Shown: positions 1 to 6,764, counted from the stretch's first letter. The stretch is DNA of 8,999 nt from Candidatus Rokuibacteriota bacterium (GCA_016177555.1 JACOVB010000044.1:1-8999); one strand, 5' to 3'. Translations and numbers: made by a program. The notes: generated from the sequence alone by a model not told the origin.

Positions 1-309
1 CACCTCGCCGAGCCCCGCCCGGCGGGCGACGTCCATCAGGGGAACCGGCTGCCCGCTCCGGAGCGCGCCGAGGATCCGGAAGCTGGTGGGATCGGCGAGG
101 GCGGCGAGGCTCCTGAGCGTCATGTCGAGGGCGAGGCCGAGCCGCACCTGCGGGTCCGCCGCCAGCGTCGCGAGGCGGTAAGCCGCGCCGCCGGGGGCCT
201 CCGGGGAGAACTCGAAGCGCTCCAGCCGGCGCTCGGCCATGAGCACGTCGCGGAGGCGCAGCCAGAGCCCCTCCGCCACCGCGTCGAGATCACACGCCTC
301 GGCGGTCAC
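1..309 (-). CDS. Winged-helix (ArsR-like) transcriptional regulator, N-terminal part, cut by window edge
   Basis: An open frame of 103 codons runs off the window start with no stop codon. It begins at a GTG that overlaps the stop of the upstream membrane iron-sulfur gene as GTGA, with GAGGAGG about 10 bases before it. An ATG at residue 24 (position 240) is an alternative start. Residues 1-70 form a charged, leucine-rich, probably helical extension. Residues 71-103 (TLRSLAALADPTSFRILGAL, then a segment with LMDVARRAGLGEV) resemble the 'LADPTRLRIL..L' opening of ArsR-type winged-helix repressors, followed by the start of the recognition helix region. The recognition helix and any metal- or sulfur-sensing cysteines lie outside the window; Cys6 is the only cysteine seen. 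Being the last visible gene of the operon, it is a candidate regulator of it. Known sHdr clusters carry an ArsR-type repressor (sHdrR); orthology here is inference. A MarR- or PadR-like winged helix remains possible. Confidence 0.6.
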   Translation of the reverse strand, partial: MTAEACDLDAVAEGLWLRLRDVLMAERRLERFEFSPEAPGGAAYRLATLAADPQVRLGLALDMTLRSLAALADPTSFRILGALRSGQPVPLMDVARRAGLGEV

Positions 310-2387
310 GCCGCGAGCGCCTCCTCGAGCAGCTCCACGATCTCCTTCACCTCGATGCGCCCCTCGTAGCCGCCCGTCTTGACGGCGTCCCGGTACATGG
401 TCACATCCTTGGGACACGCCACGACGAAGTAGCGGATGCCGGGGATCTCGAGCGCCTCCTCGATCCGCTGCTCCGCCGGGGTGGCGACGCCCGGCGTCCG
501 CGTGTCGCCCATCCAGATGCGCCCTCCTCCCGCCCCGCAGCAGAAGCTCGCGGCGCGGCTGCGCGGCATCTCCACCAGGCCCAGCCCCAGCGTCGCCAGG
601 ATCTGCCGCGGCGCGTCGGTGACCTCCGCGTAGCGCGAGAGATAGCACGGATCGTGGTAGGTGACCACCCCCTCGAGCCGGCGCTCCACGGGCAAGAGCC
701 CGGTCCGGAGGAGATCGCTCAGCACTTCCGTGTAGTGCCGGACGGGATAGGCCGCCCCGAGCTCCGGGTACTCGAACTTGAGCGTGTTGTAGGAGTGCGG
801 GTCCGTGGTCACGATGGCCTGGAAGCGGGCCTTGGCCAGAACAGCCGCATTTTTCTCTGCCAGGAGCTGGAAGAGCCCCTCCTCGCCCACACGGCGGACG
901 TCGTTGCCCGCGTTGCGCTCCCCCTCGTAGAGGATGCCCACGTCGAGCCCCGCCCGGTGGAAGGCGCGCGCCACCCCGCGCGTGAGCCCCTGAAGCCCCG
1001 GGTCGTAGGAAGCGTAGTCGCCGACGAACCAGAGGTACTCGACAGGCTCCTTCCGCGCGTCCTTGAGCTTGAAGTCGAGCCCCTGCGTCCACTTGGCCCG
1101 GCTGCGCTCGGACTGGCCGAAGGAGTTGCCGTAGCGCTGGATCTTCTCGAGCACCGACTGGAGGGTGGCGTCGAGGGTGCCGTCTGCGACCAGCGACCGG
1201 CGCATCTGGACGATGAGCGGCACATGCTCGATGCCCACGGGGCACGCCTCCACGCAGGCCAGGCAGGTCGTGCATGCCCAGAGCGTCTCCGCGCGGATAA
1301 CCGTGCCCGTCACCACACCGTCAGCCGGGCGCTTCGGTGCCTCGCCGAGCCAGCTCCGGCCGCCCAGCGTGGACTCGGCATGCTCGCGCAGCTCGAGGAT
1401 CAGGTCGCGCGGGCTCAGCGGCGCCCCCGAGGCGCGGGCGGGACACGCCACGTGACAGCGGCCGCACTTGGTGCAGGCGTCGAGATCGAGGAGGTCTTTC
1501 CAGGTGAAATCCGACAGGCTCTGGTACCCCGGCATCGCGTCGGGGGCGGGCGGCAGCCGCTTGCCGGCCAGCTCATCCTTGAAGAGGAGGTTCAGGCCGT
1601 CAACCAGCATGTGTACGGCCTTGCCGTACGGCAGGTAGGCGATGAAGCCGAGCGCCAGCACCCCGTGGACCCACCAGCCCCACGGATGGAGCGCGTTCGC
1701 TCCCCGCGTGAGCCCGGCCGCGTCCACCAGGTTGGCGAGCTGCCAGCCCACCACCGACCAGCGCTCGAAGGCCGGCCGGTCCGCCGCGATGCGGAGCGCC
1801 TCCACCGCGTAGCCCGTCACCCCGATCCAGAACAGCAGCCAGAGGAAGAGCCGGTCGTCGGCGACGTAGCCCGCCCGGCTGTAGGCGGAGGGCGCGCGGT
1901 CCGGGCGGTTGTAGTCGAGCGCCGGCGGCCGGGCGAGCCAGCGCCGCGCCATCAGGGCGCCGAGGCCGACGACGAAGGCCGCGCCCAGGACGTCCAGGAG
2001 GAGCGAGTACCAGAGGTAGAAGGGGCCCTTCCAGAATCGCCATGCGGGGTTCACGAGCCGCACCATGTCGTAGTCCACCATGATGATGAGCGTGCCCACG
2101 AAGAGCGCGACGAACCCCCAGAAGATCCCCGCATGGGCGAGCCCCACGGCGGCGTTACGCTTGCCCAGCGTGGTGTGCGCGCCCACCGCCAGGCCCGCCC
2201 GGAAAAGCCGCCGGCCGAGGGCGTCCCAGCGCGAGACCGAGCGGCCACGGAGGTAGCGGCGAAGACGCAGCCACAACCCCCAGCCGCTCACCGCCATGGT
2301 CAGGGTGGCAGCGATGTAGAAGAGGGCGATCAGGACGCCCGGGAAGTTGCGGAACACCTCCCGCGCGGGGATGACGGGGTCGCTCAC
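306..2387 (-). CDS. emo: EMO-like membrane ETF:quinone oxidoreductase (NarI-like b-haem domain, two 4Fe-4S clusters, CCG domains)
   Basis: The 693-residue protein probably takes electrons from EtfAB and reduces membrane quinone. The GTG start at 2387 overlaps the etfA stop as GTGA; the frame is open further upstream, but only as a shadow of etfA and etfB. About five membrane segments are visible (residues 15-40, 80-104, 122-147, 179-200, 236-256). His71, His85, His234, His241 and His259 are candidate b-haem ligands, as in NarI-type cytochromes. Two ferredoxin motifs of the form CxxCxxCxxxCP follow (Cys305/308/311/315 and Cys372/375/378/382). The first CCG-like domain (around WFVGDYASYDP, 453-463) has no cysteine. 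The second keeps Cys581, Cys616-Cys617 (FCCGAGGG) and Cys658, but lacks one cysteine of the usual closing CxxC. This order fits the 'heterodisulfide reductase-related (Fe-S) protein' family encoded beside etfBA and described as EMO. Family assignment is firm; quinone type and electron donor are inferred from the neighbours. Confidence 0.86.
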   Translation of the reverse strand: MSDPVIPAREVFRNFPGVLIALFYIAATLTMAVSGWGLWLRLRRYLRGRSVSRWDALGRRLFRAGLAVGAHTTLGKRNAAVGLAHAGIFWGFVALFVGTLIIMVDYDMVRLVNPAWRFWKGPFYLWYSLLLDVLGAAFVVGLGALMARRWLARPPALDYNRPDRAPSAYSRAGYVADDRLFLWLLFWIGVTGYAVEALRIAADRPAFERWSVVGWQLANLVDAAGLTRGANALHPWGWWVHGVLALGFIAYLPYGKAVHMLVDGLNLLFKDELAGKRLPPAPDAMPGYQSLSDFTWKDLLDLDACTKCGRCHVACPARASGAPLSPRDLILELREHAESTLGGRSWLGEAPKRPADGVVTGTVIRAETLWACTTCLACVEACPVGIEHVPLIVQMRRSLVADGTLDATLQSVLEKIQRYGNSFGQSERSRAKWTQGLDFKLKDARKEPVEYLWFVGDYASYDPGLQGLTRGVARAFHRAGLDVGILYEGERNAGNDVRRVGEEGLFQLLAEKNAAVLAKARFQAIVTTDPHSYNTLKFEYPELGAAYPVRHYTEVLSDLLRTGLLPVERRLEGVVTYHDPCYLSRYAEVTDAPRQILATLGLGLVEMPRSRAASFCCGAGGGRIWMGDTRTPGVATPAEQRIEEALEIPGIRYFVVACPKDVTMYRDAVKTGGYEGRIEVKEIVELLEEALAA

Positions 2388-3355
2388 GCCTGGCTCTTGA
2401 CCTGTTCCGTGAGCGCGGGGATCACGTCGAACAGGTCGGACACGACCCCGTAATGCGCCACGTCGAAGATCGGCGCGCCGGGATCGGTGTTGATGGCCAC
2501 GATGAGCTCGGCGCCGCGCATGCCCTCGATGTGCTCGGGCGCCCCGCTGATCCCCACGGCCAGGTAGAGCCTGGGCTTCACCGAGAGCCCGGACTTCCCC
2601 ACCTGGCGCGTCTTCGGCAGCCACCCCTGGTCCACGATGGGGCGGGAGGAGGACACGGCGCCGCCGAGGGCCTCGGCCAGCTCCTTCACCACGGCGATGT
2701 TGTCCCGGGAGCCGATGCCGCGGCCGACGCTCACGAGGATACCCTCGCGCGTGATGTCCACATCCCCGCCCTCGGGCTGGATGAGCCGCTTGAAGCGGAC
2801 GCGCAGGCCGTCGAGGGCCGGTGGGGAGATCTCCCTGACCGACGGCGCCCCGCTCTTGCGCCCGGCGGCAGCGGCGGCCGCCCCGGGCAGCATGGCGCAG
2901 ATGGCGTGCTCGCCGGGAACCTCCGCCGTCGCCAGGAGCTTGCCGCCGTAGATCTGGCTCACGGCGATGAGGGCTCCGTCCGTGAGCGCGACGTCCTTGC
3001 AGTAGGCACAGAGGGGCCAGCCCAGCGTGCCGGACAGCCCCGCCGCCTGGTCGAGCCCCATGGACGAGGAGGCCACCAGCGCCACGCGGGGCGCCAGCGC
3101 CTGGAGGGCGGCGGCCGCGGCCGTCTCGTAGGCCTCGGGCGTGTAATGCGCCAGGGCCTCGTGCTCCACGACGGCCACGCCGTCCGCTGCGCCCAGCTCG
3201 CCGGCACGCGTCGTCACACCGTGCCCGATGAGGACGGCCCAGAGCATGCCGCCGCCGGCCGCCGCCAGCTCGCGCCCCTTCGCCAGCATCTCGAACGACA
3301 CCTCGGCGAGGACCCCTTCCAGGTGCTCGATCACCACCGCGATGTCGCTGCTCAC
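2384..3355 (-). CDS. etfA: Electron transfer flavoprotein alpha subunit
   Basis: EtfA binds the catalytic FAD of the soluble ETF heterodimer and passes electrons to a membrane oxidoreductase. The 323-residue length is normal. Residues 1-190 form the N-terminal alpha/beta domain. Residues 200-323 carry the C-terminal FAD domain: SVGRGIG (209-215), SSSRPIVDQGW (235-245) with the flavin-contacting Arg238, QVGKSG (251-256), VGISGAPEHI (267-276) with His275, AINTDP (287-292) and YGVVSDLFDVIP (302-313). Ser255 stands where many ETFs have Thr (QVGxTG). The start is GTG at 3355 with AAGGAG seven bases upstream. The gene is separated from etfB by 156 bases but overlaps the next gene by four, which links it to the EMO-like protein. 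An unusual CAYC pair (Cys116, Cys119) lies in the first domain. An etfA assignment is close to certain; the electron donor, probably the sHdr-like complex rather than an acyl-CoA dehydrogenase, is inferred. Confidence 0.96.
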   Translation of the reverse strand: MSSDIAVVIEHLEGVLAEVSFEMLAKGRELAAAGGGMLWAVLIGHGVTTRAGELGAADGVAVVEHEALAHYTPEAYETAAAAALQALAPRVALVASSSMGLDQAAGLSGTLGWPLCAYCKDVALTDGALIAVSQIYGGKLLATAEVPGEHAICAMLPGAAAAAAGRKSGAPSVREISPPALDGLRVRFKRLIQPEGGDVDITREGILVSVGRGIGSRDNIAVVKELAEALGGAVSSSRPIVDQGWLPKTRQVGKSGLSVKPRLYLAVGISGAPEHIEGMRGAELIVAINTDPGAPIFDVAHYGVVSDLFDVIPALTEQVKSQA

Positions 3356-3362
3356 CGGCCGT

Positions 3363-3368
3363 CTCCTT
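3363..3368 (-). promoter_or_regulatory. Ribosome binding site of etfA
   Basis: AAGGAG on the minus strand ends seven bases before the GTG at 3355. It is one of the strongest Shine-Dalgarno sequences in the window and supports the GTG start. It lies only a few bases downstream of the proximal hairpin (3375-3406), so folding of that hairpin could affect access to it. Confidence 0.7.
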
Positions 3369-3374
3369 GACCCG

Positions 3375-3406
3375 GCGCGGGCACCCGGGCTCTCGCCCGC
3401 CCGCGC
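3375..3406. repeat. GC-rich palindromic hairpin, etfA-proximal copy of a tandem pair
   Basis: An 8-bp outer stem (GCGCGGGC at 3375-3382 with GCCCGCGC at 3399-3406) encloses an ACCC bulge (3383-3386) and a 4-bp inner stem (GGGC 3387-3390 with GCCC 3395-3398) around a TCTC loop. The inner core is shared with the copy at 3416-3448, while the ends of the outer stem differ but stay paired. No T-run follows on either strand, so it is not a typical intrinsic terminator. It may be a REP-like element or an mRNA-stabilising or processing structure. Confidence 0.75.
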
Positions 3407-3415
3407 TCTTCACCC

Positions 3416-3448
3416 GGGCTGGGCACCCGGGCTTCGCCCGCCCAGCCC
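3416..3448. repeat. GC-rich palindromic hairpin, etfB-proximal copy of a tandem pair
   Basis: A 9-bp perfect outer stem (GGGCTGGGC at 3416-3424 with GCCCAGCCC at 3440-3448) holds the same ACCC bulge (3425-3428) and a GGGC/GCCC inner stem (3429-3432 with 3436-3439), with a TTC loop. The decamer CACCCGGGCT occurs three times in this spacer: in each hairpin (3382-3391, 3424-3433) and once between them, overlapping the left arm (3411-3420). The rest of the 156-base etfB-etfA spacer (3356-3511) shows no gene; a weak CTCCG/CGGAG inverted pair sits at 3487-3491 and 3502-3506. Confidence 0.78.
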
Positions 3449-3511
3449 CGCCGGATGTTCGCGCTCCTCGACTCCCCTCGCACGCTCTCCGTCGCTGGCA
3501 CCGGAGGCGTC

Positions 3512-4285
3512 CTACCTGCGAACCAAGCCGCGGTCGGCCAGGATCGCGTACAGGCGGGCGGCCACTTCCTCGGGCGCGCCCTCGATGATCTCGGCGCGTC
3601 CCGCCGCTTCGGGCCGGGCGAGGCTGGTCACGATGGACCCCGCCCCCACCTCCACGGCGGGCGCCTCGATGGTCTCGAGCTTGGCCGTCTTCATCATCTG
3701 GCGCACCTTCGAGACCGGCGCGTAGCGGGGCGTCTGAGGGGCGGCCTGGATGCCGAGCACGGCCGGCAGATCCACCTCCAGCTCGCCCACGACGCCTCCC
3801 GAGTACTCCTGCCGGACCGTCACGGCCCTGTCCCCCGACGGCTCGACCCCGGTGACGACGCTCACATGGGGCAGGCGGAGAGCAGATCCCAGGAGCCCGG
3901 CGAGCTGGCCGTCCCGATCGTCGGCCGCCTGGACCCCCGCCAGGATGAGCTCGTGGGGGATGCCCCCCAGGACCTGGGCCAGCACCGCGGCCGCTCCGTG
4001 TGTCGAGACGCCCCCCTGGAAGTCGCCCATCACCTTCACCGCGCGGTCGGCGCCCTTGGCGAGGCACGTGAAGAGCGTCTCGTCCACCTCACCCGAGTCC
4101 AGCGCGACGACGGTCACGCGGGCGCCGTGCTGGTCCTTCAGCAGGAGGGCCTGCTCCAGCGCATGCTCGTCGAACTCGTTGATGCGGAGCTTGACGACCG
4201 AGCGGTCGAGGTCGGTGCCGCCGGCGTTGACCTCGAGATCCTCCACCAGGTCGGGAACCATCTTCACGGTGACGACGATGTCCAT
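3512..4285 (-). CDS. etfB: Electron transfer flavoprotein beta subunit
   Basis: EtfB pairs with EtfA. It holds AMP in ordinary ETFs or a second FAD in bifurcating ones, and provides the docking loop for partner proteins. The 257-residue length is typical. Visible marks are the N-terminal MDIVVTVKMVPD, the NEFDEHALEQALLLKD segment (36-51), the nucleotide-binding stretch GVQAADDRDGQLAGLLGSAL (117-136), the LPHVSVVTGVE strand (138-148), EVDLPAVLGIQ (170-180), and the recognition-loop region from about 183 to 208 (SKVRQMMKTAKLETIEAP). The ATG at 4285 lies 12 bases after the transporter stop, with GGAG six bases upstream of it. Unusually for an etfBA pair, it is separated from etfA by 156 bases containing two hairpins. 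Whether the bound nucleotide is AMP or FAD cannot be decided by eye. The role in this operon, as electron acceptor of the sHdr-like complex, is inferred. Confidence 0.96.
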   Translation of the reverse strand: MDIVVTVKMVPDLVEDLEVNAGGTDLDRSVVKLRINEFDEHALEQALLLKDQHGARVTVVALDSGEVDETLFTCLAKGADRAVKVMGDFQGGVSTHGAAAVLAQVLGGIPHELILAGVQAADDRDGQLAGLLGSALRLPHVSVVTGVEPSGDRAVTVRQEYSGGVVGELEVDLPAVLGIQAAPQTPRYAPVSKVRQMMKTAKLETIEAPAVEVGAGSIVTSLARPEAAGRAEIIEGAPEEVAARLYAILADRGLVRR

Positions 4286-4291
4286 GGGGAT

Positions 4292-4295
4292 CTCC
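4292..4295 (-). promoter_or_regulatory. Ribosome binding site of etfB
   Basis: GGAG on the minus strand lies six bases before the etfB ATG at 4285, inside the 12-base gap after the TAG of the upstream transporter gene. This supports independent translation initiation of etfB. Confidence 0.6.
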
Positions 4296-4297
4296 GG

Positions 4298-5467
4298 CTA
4301 CATCAGGCTGAATGTCTGGCTCTGCTCGTTCCACGCGGCGAAGAGGTACCAGGCGGCCATGACGACCACGACGAGGGCCAATGCGCCGCCCCAGCCGATC
4401 ACCGTGGGGAGGAAGACGGCGCTGCCGAGCTTCTGCATGAGCCCCGCCTGGGCGAGCACCAGGCGCGTCAGCGAGGTGCCCGCGGCGAACAGGGCCACCG
4501 CGCACCAGAGCTTCACGTGGCCCTCGCCCGCGCGCCAGATGGAGCCCGCCCCGCACCCGCCGGCCAGCGTCATGCCCACGCCGAAGAGGAGACCGCCCAG
4601 GAGCGCCCCGATCCAGAAGCCGGGGAACACCCATTCGCTCGTGCCCTTGAGGTCGGTGAACTTGAGGATGGTGAAGCCGATGGTGCTCACGACGAGCGCC
4701 AGCGCGGCCGCCCGCGTGTGATCCCCCTCCCCGGTGAGGAACGGCTCGCGGAAGGCGCGGACGAGGCAGAACCGGGAGCGCTGGAGGATCACGCCGAAGG
4801 CGACGCCGAAGAGCAGGAAGCCCGCCTGGGGCGCGTACCCCGAGCGGCTGTACGCGTAGGGCAACACGAGCGCGAGGAACAGCAGCAGGAGGGCGCCGAG
4901 GCACGGCTGGGCGCCGAGCCGCTGAGCGCTCGCGCCCCCGAACGTGTAGGTCTTCCCGCGCGAGAGCGCCGGCAGGCGCTCCACTTCCCAGAGGAGGTAG
5001 CGGAGGCCGGCATATGCCCCCACGCCCAGCCCGAGCATCATGGCGAACCCCGAGAGCGAGAGCGCGCTCGTGGCGCTGAAGAAGCCGCCCACGTTGCAGC
5101 CGAACGCCAGCACGGCGCCGATCCCCATGAGGAATCCACCCACGCCGCCCTTCAGGAGCTCGCCGGGAGGCGCCACGCGCACCGCGAACTCGCGCGAGAG
5201 CAGGGCAGCGGCCAGCGCGCCTGCCAGCACGCCCAGGTTGAGGATGGAGCCGGAGTAGAGCCACGGGGCAAGCAGGTCCGGACGCGCGAGAACACCGAGC
5301 CCCACGAGCAGCCACTCCCCCCAGTTCCGCGCGCCATCGGAGGCGGTCCAGGGCCGATCGTAGGCGAAGAGGAACACGTTGAGCGTGCCGATGAGCAGCG
5401 CCGCGGCCCAGACCGACCAGGTGCGCCCGAACAGAAGCTCGTACTGCTCCCGCAGCACGCCGCCCAT
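4298..5467 (-). CDS. YeeE/YedE (TsuA-like) family membrane transporter, probably for thiosulfate or a related sulfur compound
   Basis: The 389-residue protein is almost wholly hydrophobic, with roughly nine to eleven membrane segments in two similar halves, as in the Sulf_transp (YeeE/YedE) family, whose member TsuA imports thiosulfate through conserved cysteines. The matching signatures are AFGCNVGGFFSATSAL (121-136, Cys124), QRSRFCLVRAFREPFL (229-244, Cys234) and GMTLAGGCGAGSIWRAGEGH (298-317, Cys305). The pairing of these three cysteines with the relay cysteines of TsuA is inferred. The ATG at 5467 shares one base with the upstream stop (TGATG) and has no good Shine-Dalgarno, so it is probably translated by coupling. 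Its place between the Hdr-like genes and etfB suggests that it supplies sulfur substrate to the complex, or moves a sulfur product. Substrate and direction cannot be read from the sequence, and selenium or other sulfur compounds are possible. Confidence 0.9.
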   Translation of the reverse strand: MGGVLREQYELLFGRTWSVWAAALLIGTLNVFLFAYDRPWTASDGARNWGEWLLVGLGVLARPDLLAPWLYSGSILNLGVLAGALAAALLSREFAVRVAPPGELLKGGVGGFLMGIGAVLAFGCNVGGFFSATSALSLSGFAMMLGLGVGAYAGLRYLLWEVERLPALSRGKTYTFGGASAQRLGAQPCLGALLLLFLALVLPYAYSRSGYAPQAGFLLFGVAFGVILQRSRFCLVRAFREPFLTGEGDHTRAAALALVVSTIGFTILKFTDLKGTSEWVFPGFWIGALLGGLLFGVGMTLAGGCGAGSIWRAGEGHVKLWCAVALFAAGTSLTRLVLAQAGLMQKLGSAVFLPTVIGWGGALALVVVVMAAWYLFAAWNEQSQTFSLM

Positions 5468-6762
5468 CAGGACACGGCTTTCGGCCCGCCCATAGCCCGA
5501 TCAACGAGCTCGGCGATGTCCCGGACGTCCAGCCGGCCGTCGTTGCCCGTCGCCTTCACGGCGTCCTCGAACCGTGAGACCTCGTAGGGGCAGCAGATCG
5601 AGAGCGTCCGGGCGCCGGTCTCCGCAGCCTCCATCACCCGCTTGTCGGAGAGGCGCATCGTCGTGTGATCGCGCGAGAAGCCGTCGAGCCACATGCCGCC
5701 CCCGCCGCCGCCGCAGCAGTAGCCGTTCTCGCGGGTGCGCGGCATCTCGACGAGCGTGAGGCCGGGGATGGCGCGCAGGAGCGTGCGCGGCGCCTCGTAC
5801 TCGCCGTTGTGGCGGGAGAGATAGCTGGGGTCATGGTAGGTGACGACCCGATCCACCGGGTGCACCATCAGCGCCTTGAGCCGGTCCAGGTGCTCGACCA
5901 GGAATTGCGTGTAGTGCTGCACCGCGTACTCGCCGCCGAGCTTCGGGTACTCGTTCTTGAAGGCGTTGAGCTCGTGGGGGCCGAAGACCACCAGGCGCGT
6001 GAACCGGTACCTGGCGAAGGTCTTGATGTTGGCCTCGGCGAGCTTCTCGAAGAGCCCCTTCTCGCCCGCGAGCCGGATGGAGTCTCCGTCTTCCTTCTCC
6101 TCCACGCCCAGGATGGCGAAGTCCACGCCGAGGGCGTGGAAGATGCGTGCCAGGGCCCGGGCCGCGTCCATGCCCCGCGGGTGATACGAGGGGTAGGAGC
6201 CCACGTACCAGAGCACGTCCACGGGCCGCTTCACCTGGGCCATGATCGGCACGGGCACCCCCGCCTGCTTGACCCAGTCCACGCGCTTCCGGGGGTTCTC
6301 TCCCATGGGGTTACCGTAGCGGTCGGCGGCCTCGAAGACCTTCTGCAGCTCGGCGGGGATGTCCTTGCCGGCATTGATGGCGGCCTCGCGCGCCGCCGGC
6401 ATGATCTGGATCATGTCCACTTCCTTGGGGCAGACGCGGAGGCAGTTGCTGCACGTGGTGCAGAGCCAGAGGTTGGGATCGTCCAGCAGCGAGATGCCGC
6501 GGAGCACGTCCCGGTGGATCTTTCGCGGGCCGTAGTCGCCCACGATGTCCACCGGGCAGACGCCCACGCACTTGGCGCACTGGTAGCACCAGCCCAGCGA
6601 TTCGCCGCCCGGCAGCGCGGTGATCTCGTCCAGCGTCCCCGGGTCGTAGTCGGTGATGACGCGGGTCTCGAACATCCGGTTCCAGTGCCCCGGAAGGTCG
6701 ATCCCCTCGACCAGGGCGTGCTCCTTTTCCTTGATCCTCGGGCCCTGACGTCCGTAGGCCAC
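5467..6762 (-). CDS. Fused HdrC-HdrB-like iron-sulfur protein (sHdrC2B2 / sHdrB3-like)
   Basis: The 431-residue soluble protein resembles HdrC joined to HdrB, as in HdrD. The N-terminal part has two 4Fe-4S motifs (Cys59/62/65/69 and Cys101/104/107/111, each CxxCxxCxxxCP). A first CCG-like domain (LWYVGSYPSYHP, 184-195) has no cysteine. The second has YCCGGGGGG (Cys349-350) and Cys390-391, but carries Ser313 in YHDPSYLSR, where the EMO-like paralogue in this operon has Cys. The GTG at 6762 is preferred because GGAGG ends seven bases before it; a GTG at 6768 overlaps the upstream stop but sits one base from that site, and an ATG at 6804 would overlap the upstream gene by 40 bases. It has no membrane segment and follows the HdrA-like and unknown genes, the position of shdrC2-B2 or the fused B3 gene in sHdr clusters. 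It probably relays electrons from the HdrA-like flavoprotein towards EtfAB. Family certain; exact sHdr subtype inferred. Confidence 0.85.
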   Translation of the reverse strand: MAYGRQGPRIKEKEHALVEGIDLPGHWNRMFETRVITDYDPGTLDEITALPGGESLGWCYQCAKCVGVCPVDIVGDYGPRKIHRDVLRGISLLDDPNLWLCTTCSNCLRVCPKEVDMIQIMPAAREAAINAGKDIPAELQKVFEAADRYGNPMGENPRKRVDWVKQAGVPVPIMAQVKRPVDVLWYVGSYPSYHPRGMDAARALARIFHALGVDFAILGVEEKEDGDSIRLAGEKGLFEKLAEANIKTFARYRFTRLVVFGPHELNAFKNEYPKLGGEYAVQHYTQFLVEHLDRLKALMVHPVDRVVTYHDPSYLSRHNGEYEAPRTLLRAIPGLTLVEMPRTRENGYCCGGGGGGMWLDGFSRDHTTMRLSDKRVMEAAETGARTLSICCPYEVSRFEDAVKATGNDGRLDVRDIAELVDRAMGGPKAVS

Positions 6763-6764
6763 CG

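Noticed and set aside
654..2453. 599-codon open frame on the plus strand
   Set aside because: It is antisense to the membrane Fe-S gene, with shadow composition and no recognisable motif.
3382..3433. Three copies of CACCCGGGCT as a CRISPR-like array
   Set aside because: The copies are ten bases long, unevenly spaced and part of the hairpin arms; there are no uniform spacers or cas genes.
3375..3448. Hairpins as an intrinsic terminator after etfB
   Set aside because: There is no T-run after either stem on the minus strand, and transcription must continue into etfA and the membrane gene.
2388..4067. Upstream extension of the membrane Fe-S gene frame to an apparent 1253-residue protein
   Set aside because: This part is out of frame with clear etfA and etfB sequences, is low-complexity Arg/Gly/Ala-rich, and the real GTG start at 2387 overlaps the etfA stop.
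4089..5504. 471-codon minus-strand frame overlapping the transporter
   Set aside because: It is Arg/Gly/Ala-rich without hydrophobic segments, while the alternative frame gives a full YeeE/YedE protein with conserved motifs.
3455..5587. 710-codon open frame on the plus strand
   Set aside because: It is antisense to etfB and the transporter, rich in His/Glu/Arg as expected for a GC-rich shadow frame, and shows no domain. Genuine protein motifs are on the other strand.
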